From NCBI RefSeq assembly GCF_000214825.1, contig NC_015581.1:310001-374000 (forward strand): a stretch of 64,000 bases of DNA. Direction: 5' to 3'. Positions 28,201-40,200 of this stretch are shown in pieces (the first letter of the stretch is position 1; every line of letters starts with the position of its first letter). The notes beneath the pieces were generated by a model. The model searched no databases and was not told the DNA's origin. It saw only the letters and a list, made by a program, of their open reading frames with translations. This DNA comes from Thiomicrospira cyclica ALM1 (GTDB lineage: Bacteria; Pseudomonadota; Gammaproteobacteria; Thiomicrospirales; Thiomicrospiraceae). A program made the translations under genes and the position numbers.

Positions 28201-31200
28201 ACTGTTGCCGACATCACCACCAGCGGTGGCGACGCGACAGCCGGTAACAATGATGGTGGTGACGCCGGTGAGATCACCCTGACCACTACTACCGGTGTGA
28301 TCAAGCTGAACAACAGCACGATCACTGCTGCCGGTGGCGCGGGTGATGGCAATGGTGCTGAGGGCGCGGGTGCCAACATCACGTTTGCGGACGCTGTTGA
28401 ACTGATCAACGGTGCAGCTGCCATCGACACGGGTGCGACCGGCGGCGACATTACCTTTGAAAGCACACTCAACGGTGGCCAGGATCTGAACCTGGCCGCA
28501 GGCACTGGCAACATCACCTTCCAGGGTGACGTCGGCGCTGCCCAGAACAATGCCGAAGAGAATATCGGCCGCTTGGGTGTCGTCACCATTGATGATGCTT
28601 ACGATGTAACCCTTGGGATATCTGGCGAAGAGCATACCTTCAAAGCTGCAGCATTTGAGCAGTTCTTTACAGGCACAGGTACCTTCACTCTCAATGCAGC
28701 TTTGGATACGTCGGATGGCCCGGTTTCGATAGACAGTTACAAGGTGCAGCTCAATGCAAGCATTACGAACACCTCGGGTGATGAAAACCTTGGCGAGGTC
28801 TTCATTGGGGCCGGTTTGGGTGGCATTACACTGGTGTCGGGCCAAGCAATTACCACCACTGCCAGCACCACCGGAATCGAATCGGGCTGGATTGATATCG
28901 ATTCAGTGGGCGAGGTTAATCTGTTCGGCGATTTGATCACCACTGGGGCAGTAGGTGGCATCGGCGGATCGGTAACCATCATGGCAGACGGCGACATCAC
29001 CGTGACCAACATCACGACCGATGGTGGCGCGGCCGCAGATGGCAGCGACAATGCCGGTGCTGATGCTGGGCATATCTTCATTTCTTCAGCAACTGGCGAT
29101 ATTGAACTTCAGGGCAGCCAGATCTCCGCTGTGGGTGGCGCAGGTGATGGCGAGGGTGCCCAGGGCGCGGGTGGCGATATTGATTTTGAAACCCCTGTGT
29201 TACTGACCGTAGGGGCTGTGACCATCACCACGGGTTCAAGTGGCGGGGATATCTCTTTTGATGAGACCGTTGCGGGTGAGCAAGATCTAACCATTACCGC
29301 AGGCTCGGGCGATGTGACATTGATTGGCGCGGTTGGTGACGATGATGATGGCGGCCGTGTTGGAGACGTCGTTGTTACCAGCGCACGTGACTTGTATTTC
29401 GATTCTGCTGTTACTGCGGCCAGCCTGACTCAGACGGCAGGAACGGGCAGGACTGAGCTCGGTGAGGTTGATACCAATGCGGCGACGGGCGTCGATATCA
29501 CGACTTTGGAGATCTACGTTTGGGGTGATATCACAACCACAGAGGGGGGTGGGGTATCCCTGCAGACAGGGTCTGACGATGACACCGATTACATCCTTCT
29601 AGAAGCGGGCATCACCATTAATTCCGATGGGGCGGTGGTGTTGACGTCACATGAGATTATCTCGGGCGCCGATGTGTTTACGTCCTCATCCGATGTCACC
29701 TTTGCTGGCGATACATTGCTCACCAATGCAATTGAGATTAATGCGGTTGATATTGATACCGGCTTAGGCGGCACGATTGTATTCACAGGCCTGCTGAATA
29801 CAGATCCATTGGCGGATGATCCAGCGGATCTCACTCTGACGGCCGGCACGGGCAATATCACCTTTGAGGGTGACGTGGGTGCGGCAGAGAATACCGCCGA
29901 AGACAATATCGGTCGCCTCGGCGCGGTAACCATTGCCATAGCAACGGACGTCACGGTTGCAAGTGGTAAGTCGTTCAACGCCGTGAGCTTCGAGCAGCAA
30001 GCGGGCACCAGCGCAACCACCTTCGGCGGCACCGTGGATCTGAGTGGTGCATTTGACTTCACCGGCCAGGCGCTGACCTTCAACGCCAGTGGCAACACCG
30101 TGGGCGGCACCATGGATGTGACCAACGCAGGTCTATTCACCACCGCTGATGTGGCAGATATCACAGTCACCGGCCAGTTCACGCAAGACGGCACTGGCAC
30201 CAGCAGCCTCGGCGGCGATCTGACGGCTACCGCTGGCATGAGCTTCAATACCGCCATTGAACTGACGGGTAGCGACGCTGTGGTACTGAGCACCGGCGGC
30301 GCGTCCGGCCAGAACATTGTGTTGGGCGCAAACAATACCGCAGCTATCACTGGCGTCGGCCAAGACTTGACCTTGAACGCCGGCGCGGCTGGCAACATCA
30401 CGGTGCGCGGCGCAGTCGGTGGTGTGGCAGCCAATGCGCTCGGTGCGATTGTCGTGACTAACGCTAATGAGGCCACATTTGAGCAGAGCGTGACCGCAGC
30501 AAGCTTCACCCAGTCTGCCGCGAACACGACCACCGGCCTGACCACCTTTGATGGCACTGTGGCTCTGAGTGGCGCCTTTGATTTCACAGGCCGTTCGTTG
30601 ACGTTGAATGCGGCGAACAACACGGTCGGTGACACGATGACGGTTAATAACACCGGTGTGTTCACCACCGCCGATGTGGCCAACATCACCGTGACCAATG
30701 CCTTCCAGCAGTTGGGCGGCGGCACCGTGACCTTGGGTTCGAATCTGCAGAGTACGAGTGCTGGCGTGACCTTTGCCAATGCCGTGACACTCGATAGCAC
30801 TGGCCTCATTACTGTGACCTCAGGTGGCGCATCGGGTAACAACATCAGCTTCATGAGCACGATTACCAGTGCGGATAACGAGTCACTGACGCTGAACGCT
30901 GGTTCGGACGGCAGTATTACGGTGACCGGTGAAGTGGATCTGGGTACAGGTAACCTGACGATCACCAATGCGTCAGCGGTCAACTTCAGTGACCAGATCA
31001 CCGCAGGCCGCTTCACGCAGTCAGCCGGCACCGTGTCTACCTCGCTCATGGAAGTGGATCTGTCGGATAACTTTGCGTTTACCGGCCAGAACCTGACGAT
31101 CAATGGTCACATTGACAGCGCTGGTACGGTCACCGTGACCAATGAAGGCACATTTGCAACTTTAGGCGGTCGCTACATCACCGCCGATCAAGGCTTTACT

Positions 31201-34200
31201 CAGAACGGCGCGGGCACGAGCACCATTGGCGGTAATATCACGACCACCAACAGTGCCATCAGCTTCGCCACCGGCGTGACCCTGGCCTTTGCTGATACGG
31301 TTGCGATGTCGACGGGCACAGGCGCCGGCAACATCACCTTCTCCAGCACCTTAAACGGTGGTCCGAACCTCACCCTCACCGCCGGCGAAGGCAACATCAC
31401 CTTCACCAGCCCAGTTGGGGGTACGACCCCTCTGGGCGCTATCCTGATCAAGAGCGCCAATGAGACCCTGGCCTCGGGCACCATTGAGGCCGAAAGCCTG
31501 GTGCAAGAAAGCGGCACGCTGACCACGCTCACGGGCAATGTGACCACCACGGCGGAAGAGGGCGTTGACATCACCGCCACCAACATCCGCTTGGATGGCT
31601 TGACCATCGACACCAACACCGGCAACGGTATCGTGCGCTTGAACGGCGCCACACGCCTGGATGACGATGTCATCATCACCCGCGGCACGGGTGCCGTGAC
31701 CTTTACCGGTACGGTCGACAGTACTGAAGTGCTCAATAACGACGTTTTCTTGTCTGTCTATAGCTTAACCATTGATGGCCAAGGTGGTGGTGCGATCACC
31801 TTTATGGATGATGTGGGCACAGGTACCAATGGCACTCTGGGTGCTGTCACCATTACCACAGCGACCGATGTGACGGTGGCAGATAACAAGACATTTAGGG
31901 TGCTGAGCTTCGAGCAAAAAGCCGGTTCGGGAATAACCACCTTTGGTGGCTTACTCAGAACCATTGGTGTTATTGATTCGAACGGGTTGACGGGCAATGG
32001 CGTAGACATCAATGCCGATACTGTGCGCTTTAAGGCCGGGGTGAAAACCAGTTCTGGTGGTTCAGTTCGCATGAATAATGCAGGGCTATTAACCATTGAT
32101 AATGATGCGCACTTTGAGCTTGCGGGTGCATTCGCTCAGGTTGGGTCTGGCTCAGTTGTGCTGGGTGGCAACATTGATACCAATCGATCAGACATTAGCT
32201 TTGCTCAGGATGTGACTTTGAGTCAGGGCGTGAGATTGACGACGAACGGAGGTTCCTTTGGCGTTGGCCACATTACGTTCTCTAATACTTTGGATGCCAC
32301 CACTGCAGGCGATCAATCCCTGATCTTGGCCGCCGGCGAGGGTAACATTACCTTCTCGGATGTTGTTGGTGGCGTCGAACGTTTGGGCGCCGTGACCATC
32401 AATCAGGTCGCTGGCATCACCATCAGCGAAGCCTTCAGCGCCGCATCCTTGAACCAGCCCAATGCGACGGTAGGCACGGGCACGTTCCTCTTGAACGGCG
32501 ACCTGGACACCAACGCCGGCGCGATCACGATTAGCAGTGAAATCGTCACGCTGAACGCCAATGTCACGACCACCGCTGGCGGCGCTAATGGTCTGGTGAC
32601 CATCAACGCGGGTGCAGGCGACAATGACGGTCTTGCGCTGACCTTGGCCAATGGCAAAGCAATCACCACCACGGCAGATGTGGCAGGCACAATTTCAGGC
32701 GCCATCGATATCCACTCTGCGGGTGATGTGGTGTTGACCGGCAATCTGGATACCGCTGGTGCCGATAACGCTTCCGGTAATGGTAGCAGCGGTGGCGATG
32801 TCACGATTACCACCACCGGTGCGGCTGGCATCACTGTCGCCGACATCACCACCAGCGGTGGCGACGCGACAGCAGACCCAGGCACTGATAACGGTGGTAA
32901 CGCGGGTGAGATCACACTGACCACCAATACCGGTGTGATCAAGCTGAACAACAGCACCATCAGGGCAGCCGGTGGTGTGCCTGAAGACATGGGTCAGCAA
33001 GGTAACGGCGCCAACATCACATTTGCAGACGCCGTTGAACTGATCAACGGTGCGGCCGTCATCGACACGGGCGCAACTGGCGGCAGCATCACCTTCCAGA
33101 ACACTCTGAACGGTGGCCAGGATCTGACTCTGACCGCTGGCACGGGCAATATCACCTTTGAAGACCTCGTTGGGGGTACGACCCCTCTGGGTGCGGTCAC
33201 CATTTCCAACGCCCGAAACGTCACTGTGAATGGCCTGCGTGCCGCCAGCTTTGAGCAGACGGCTGGCACGGGCTTGACCACCTTGAAGGCGGGTGATTTC
33301 GGTTCAAATAACATCGAAGCCATCGCGACCACGGGTGGTACAGGCGTGCAAATTGAAAACGATGCCATTAGAGTTGAACACGCCATTAACATTACCGATA
33401 GCGCCAATACCGCTGTGATGGTTTTAAATGCGCAACAGGGCATACTGAGTATTCTCTCGGACGGCGATATTACCGCTGATGTCGGTGTTCAACTTATTGG
33501 TTTGGAAATTCAGACCGCTGGTGACATCACCACCACTGATGCCAATGACGTCACCTTTGTCTCGCCTACCATCTTGACCGGTGCAGTCGACATCGGCACA
33601 GGTGCCACAGGCGGCAACATCACTTTCAACAACACGCTGAATGGCGGCGAGAACCTAACGCTCACCGCCGGTACCGGCAACATCACCTTCAACGGCCCTG
33701 TTGGGGGTGCGGCCCCTCTGGGTGATATCGAGGTGACCGTTGCTCATAACGTGACCATCAGCGCTGGGCTTAAGGCTGCTTCCTACACGCAGGGCATTGA
33801 CCAGGCAAATACGTCAGATCCACAGGGCACCTTCAAGCTGCTGGGTGATATGACCACGAGCGCAGGCCGCATTTGGATTAGCACCGGTGCATTGGATCTG
33901 CAAGCTAACGTGAGGACTAAAGCGGGTAGCTCGTCCAGCGATGAAATTTCAGACATGGCTGGCTTGGTCGTATTGGAGGCAGCTGTGGGCGGTGTAACCT
34001 TGTTGGAAGGCAAGTCGATCACCACAACCGCCGAAGACAATGATCGAAATTCGGCAGCAATCATTATCGCTGCGGCAGGTGCCGTGAACCTGGAAGGTGA
34101 TTTAATTACCACGGGTGCTACGGGTGGCGCAGGTGAGTTCGTCCTCATCGCTTCGCAAGATTCAATAAGTATTGCCAACATCACAACCAGCGGCGGTGCA

Positions 34201-37200
34201 GGCAACGGTCAAGAAGCTATCGGCGCTTCCGCGGGCAGCATTACCGTCGCAGTTCTTGACGCGGATGAAGATGCAGATCCTGCAGGTGTAATCACCCTGA
34301 ACGGTAGCACCCTGACCGCCGCGGGCGGCGCAGGCACAGGCGAGGCGGCGCAGGGTGACGGTGGTGACATCATATTCTTGAGTGGCGTGACGCTGGAAGA
34401 TGGCCCAGTGACCATCAATACCGGCGCCACTGATGGTGACATTGAATTTGCTAGCACGCTTGATGGCGCTCAGGATCTGACCCTCACCGCCGGCACCGGT
34501 GACATCACTTTCACCGGCGAAGTCGGGGGTACGACCCCTCTGGGTGATATTGAGGTGACTGTTGTTAATGACGTCACCATCACGGCTGGACTTGAAGCGG
34601 CCTCTTATACGCAAGCCTTTAACCCTTCAGGTTTGGAAGATCTTCAGGGCACCTTCAAACTGGAGGGTGATATGACCACAAACACCGGGGCGATTCGAAT
34701 TCTCACGGGTGGGCTGGTTCTTGAAGCTAATCTGACGACCTTGGCTGGCAGCACGGATGAGGATGATCTTGAGGATCAAGCAGGCGCAGTGCTGCTTGGT
34801 GCTTTCGTTGAGGGAGTTAGTTTGTCCAGCGGCAAGTCGATCACCACCACTGCTGATGGAACTGCAGGCGTGAATTCTGGTGCGATCTTGATCGAATCTC
34901 AGGGTGCTGTGGAGCTCTCAGGAGATCTGATTAGCACTGGTACAAGTGGGGGTGCCGGTGGGTATGTTGAGGTTGCATCTGGCCAATCGATCGATATCGC
35001 TAACATTACTACCAGTGGCGGAGCTGGCAACGGTCAAGAAGCTATCGGGGCTTCCGCGGGCAGCATTACTCTCGCAGTTTTTGACGCGGATGGAGATGCA
35101 GATCCAACAGGTGTCATCACCCTGAATGCTAGCACCCTAACTGCAGTGGGCGGTGCAGGCACTGGCAATGGAGCGCAGGGCAACGGTGGAGACATCTCAT
35201 TCTTGAGTGGTGTGATGCTGGAAGAAGGCCCCGTAGTCATCAACACCGGCGCCACTGATGGCGACATTGAATTTGAGAGCACACTCGATGGCGACGAAAA
35301 TCTGACCCTCACCGCCGGCACGGGCGATATCACCTTCGAAGGCATTGTTGGGGGTACGACCCCTCTGGATGCCGTCACCATTAACAGCACACAAGATGTC
35401 ACCGTCGCTGATGGCATGGCCTTCAATGCGTTGAGCATCGAGCAGGTTGCGGGCACTGGCGCCACCACCTTCGGCGGCACCGTGAGCAGCACCGGCCAGA
35501 TCGGCGGTGACCCAGAAAACGCCAATGGCATCGACATTACCACCGGTGCGGTGCAGTTCAAGCAAGCTGTCACCACGACCAACGATGGTGCGGTTCGCAT
35601 TAACAACGCGGGTACATTGACCATCGATAACGATGCGCACTTCACCCTGGATGGCGCCTTTGCCCAAGTGGGTGCGGGATCGGTGAGCTTGGGTGGCGAT
35701 ATCACCACCACCAACGATTTGATCAGCTTTGCTGAGGCCGTAACGCTGACTCAAGGCGTCACCCTGAACACCGATACCGGTGCGGGTAACATCACCTTCA
35801 GCGAAACCCTGGACGCCACTGCTGCTGGTGCTCAAGCCCTGACCTTAACCGCCGGCACCGGCAACCTCACCTTCACCGGTGCCGTTGGGGGTACGACCCC
35901 TCTGGGCGCAGTCACCATCAACCAGGTGGCTGGCACGACGATTTCGAGTGATTTCAGTGCGGCGTCCTTCTCGCAGATTGTTCGCGGCACCGGTACTTTC
36001 GTGCTTGAGGGCGATCTTGACACCAATGTGGGTGAGGTCAGAATTAACAGCCAGACTGTGACGCTTAATGCTGATATCACCACCACGGCAGGCAAAACGG
36101 GCGCTAACGATCTGGGTCGGGTGCTGATCTACTCAGGCACCGGCGGCATCGAGTTGGCTGAGAATCAGACCATCCGCACCACAGCCGCGATTGCTGGACG
36201 CACCTCTGGCTCTGTGGAGATCGCTGGTACAGGCGACATCAACTTGATCGGTGATGTCGTGACAACCGGCTCCGCGGGCAGCCAAGGCGGCTCTGTGTTG
36301 ATCGATGCCTCGGGTAACGCCCGCACGCTGACCGTCGCCAACATCACCACCAGTGGTGGCGCCGCAGCCACAAGCAGTGGCAGCAATGGTGGCAATGCAG
36401 GCACCATTACGCTGAGCACCAACCCATCAACGGGACTGATTCGCCTGAACAACAGCACGATTACCGCTGCGGGCGGCCTCGGTGATGGCAACGGCGTGCT
36501 GGGTGCTGGTGCCACCATCGATATTCAAACCCGCGCTGAGCTGATTAACGGTGCGGCCAGCATCAGCACCGGCGCTACGGGCGGTCATATTATCTTCGGT
36601 GACACCTTGAACGGTGGCCAAGACCTGACCCTGACCGCGGGCGCAGGCAACATGACTTTCAGTGCTGCCGTAGGCACCGCGACTGACAACGGTGTCAACA
36701 TCGGCCGTCTCGGCGATATCACCGTGGTCAGCGCTGAAGACGTCACCGCCACCGCCATGACCGCAGGCAGCTTTACCCAGAGCGCCGGCACCGGCACCAC
36801 CACCTTCAACGGTGTGACAGACTTTACCGGTGCCATGACCTTCACGGGTCAGAATCTGACGGTGAACCAAGCCTTGCGCGCTGAAGACGGCATGACCGTG
36901 ACCAACGCGGGCACCTTCACCACCGCAGCAGCAGGCAATATCACCGCCGATGAAGGCTTCACCCAAAACGGTGCGGGCACGAGCAGCTTGGCCGGTGATA
37001 TCACCACCAACAACAGCAACATCACCTTCGCTCGGGCCATCACCCTGACCGGTGATCTGCTGATGACCACCCATACCAGCAGCGGCGATATTCGCTTCGC
37101 CGATGCCATCAATGGCGCCCATAACCTGACCTTGCGCGCTGGAACAGGCAGTGTGGTGTTCCAGAGCAATACGACGACTGGCACGACGGTAACGGCGCAC

Positions 37201-40200
37201 GTGGGTCAAAGCACTGCACTGGCCTCGCTCGACATTTCAGCCTTTAGCATCAGCCTGCGCGATGTGAAGACCACTGGTCTCCAGCGTTACACCGCAAACG
37301 GCGGGATCACCACCAACAGCACCTACATCACCGATGGCTCGAATGTCGTCTTTATGGGTACTGTGCTGGCTAACTCGGCGCTGGTGATTGATACCCGCAA
37401 CACCACGAATTCAAACCTTAGCGCTGGCGATGTGACCTTCCATGGCACCGTCAACTCCAGTGACAATGATGCCAATACACTGACCGTGACCGCCCGCGAC
37501 GTTGAGTTCTTGGGCGCAGTGGGCACCAGTACGGATAGCCGCCTCGGCAAGGTCGAGATCGATAACGCGGGTCTCTTGACCATCGCCAACGGCGCGAACT
37601 TCAACTTGACGGATGCATTCGAGCAAGTGGGCGCGGGCTCTGTCAGCCTCGGTGGCAACATCGACACCGGAAACGCCGGTATCAGCTTCGCTCAGGGTGT
37701 GACCTTGACGCAGGGCGTGACGCTGAACACCAACACCGCAGGCGGCAACATCACCTTCAGCAACACCCTGGATTCCGCCGCTACCACAGCGCACACGCTA
37801 GGCCTTGATGCTGGCACCGGCAACATCACCTTCACCAACCTCGTTGGGGGTACGACCCCTCTGGGTGCCGTGACCATCGATAGCGCCCACAGCGTCACGG
37901 TTAATGGCCTGCGTGCCGCCAGCTTTGCACAGACGGATGGCACGGGCTTGACCACTTTGAACGCTGGCACCTTCGGTTTGAATGACACCGAAGCTATGGC
38001 CACGACCGCCAGCGCCGGCGTGGTGATCAACAACGAAGCCATCACGGTCAACCACGCCATCAACACCACCGGCGAAGGTGTGGTGACTCTGGAAGCGACC
38101 GACGGCATACTGACCATTGCTGCTTTGGGCGACATCACCGCCGATGGCAATGTCGAGTTGACCGCCTCGGCCGGCATCGAAACCGCCGGTGACATCACCA
38201 CCACCGATGCCAATGACGTCACCTTCGCCTCGGCCACCACGCTGACCGGCAATATTGAAATCGATACGGGTGCTGATGCCGGCACGGTCACCTTCAACAG
38301 CACGCTGGATTCAGAGTCGGGTGACGCCAACACCCTGGAAATCACCGCCGGCACCGGCAACATCGACTTCGAAGGCATCGTTGGGGGTACGACCCCTCTG
38401 GGTGCAGTGACCATCAACTCGGTCGCCACTTTGACCGCTGATCATGCCTTTAACGCAGCTAGCTTCACTCAAGGTGCCGGCTCGGTCTTGACGCAGTTCG
38501 ACGGTACTGTGACTTTGGGCGGCAACTTTGACTTTGAAGGCACAGCGCTGACCTTCAACGCCGCTGGCAACACCATCGGTGGCACTATGGATGTGACCAA
38601 CTCAGGCGTGTTCACCACGGCTGACGTGGCAGACATCACCGTCACCGGCCAGTTCACGCAAAATGGCAGCGGTCACAGCACCATTGGCGCTAACCTCACC
38701 AGCACCAGCGCCGGTATAGCGTTTGGCACCAATGTCACGCTTAAGAGCAGTGATTTGATCACCATTCAGACGGGCGGCACTGCCGGTGATGACTTCACCG
38801 TGGGTGGCACATTAAAGAGTGCGACTTCCGGATCGGCACCGCATCTGCGGCTTGATTCGGGTTCAGCCGGCGACATTCGTATCACCGGTGAAGTGAACCT
38901 GGGCGTTGGTCAGTTAACGATCGCTGATGCCAATATTGTGTTGTTCAGTGACCAAGTCCGGATGCGGAACTTTACGCAGCTGGCTGGCACGAGCTCAACC
39001 ACATTTGGCGATCAGTTGGGCGTCACCCAAGACTTCACCTTCATTGGGCAGGATCTCACCATCAGTGAGCCGGCGAACTTTGTGACAGGAACAATGACGG
39101 TGACGAACGCCGGCACTTTCCGCACCGCCGATGAAGCTGACCTCACCGTGGGTGGCACCTTCTTGCAAAACGGCCTCGGCAATAGTGTGTTGGGCTCGGA
39201 TTTGGTGAGTTCCAACGCCTCTGTGACGTTTGAGAAGAATGTCTTAATCGACAGCTCAGTAGTGGTCACTCTCCGTTCTGGCAAGGGTGCAAATGATGAC
39301 ATCACCATTCTGGGCACGCTCAGCAGCGCCCATCACGAGTCCGTGACACTCGACGCGGGCGAGTCCGGCGATATCGATATCCGTGGTGTGGTCAATCTGG
39401 GCACAGGTGCGCTCACCGTCACTGATGCCGCCGTGGTTGACTTCGCACAAGCGGTGACAGCCGGTAGCTTCACGCAGTCCGATGGCACCACATCGACCAC
39501 TTTCAATGGTCCCGTGACTCTGGGTGGCGCTTTTGCCTTCACCGGTGAAGCCCTGACCCTGAACGCAGCTCTGAGCAGCGGCACGGTTACAGTGACCAAC
39601 GAAGGCACCTTCACCACAGCCGCCGCAGGCAACATCACCGCAACCGGCGCCTTCACCCAAAACGGCAACGGCACAAACAGCCTGGGCGGCGACATTACGA
39701 CCACGAACAACGACATCAGCTTTGCAACGGCTGTGACGCTGACCGGTCCCGTCGCCCTGACCACCAACACCGGTGCCGGCGACATCAACTTCACCAGCAC
39801 CCTGAACGGTGGCGAAAACCTGACGCTAACGGCAGGCGAGGGCGACATCACCTTCACCGGCGAAGTGGGGGGTACGACCCCATTGGGCAACGTCACCTTG
39901 TTCCAGGCCGGTAATGTGACCATCAACGATACCTTCAAAGCAGCCCGCTTCACGCAGGGTAGCAATGTGGCTGGCACGGGCACCTTCACACTCTATGGCG
40001 ATCTGGAAACCAACGCCGGCGCGATCACCATCAGCAGCCACACGGTTGACTTGAACGCCAACGTGACGACCACCGCGGGCGGTAGCAATGGCCAGGTGGC
40101 AATCACAGCCGGAGCCGGTGGCGTTGATCTGGCCACTGGTCAGGCTATCGCTACCACGGCCACCGCAGCTGGCACGGCGTCGGGCCAGATCTTCATTGAC

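Noticed and set aside
29589-31103. Antisense open frame of 504 codons
   Set aside because: It is the complement of a stop-poor repeat frame. Its translation (strings of V, P, A, S, K) mirrors the GGC/ACC/AAC codons of the sense strand, and similar antisense frames accompany every copy of the same modules.
26690-33110. Assembly error creating false duplicates
   Set aside because: Duplicates share perfect blocks but differ in others, and shifts vary by in-frame indels, so they are not a simple doubled contig. Collapse or expansion of some repeats cannot be excluded without reads.
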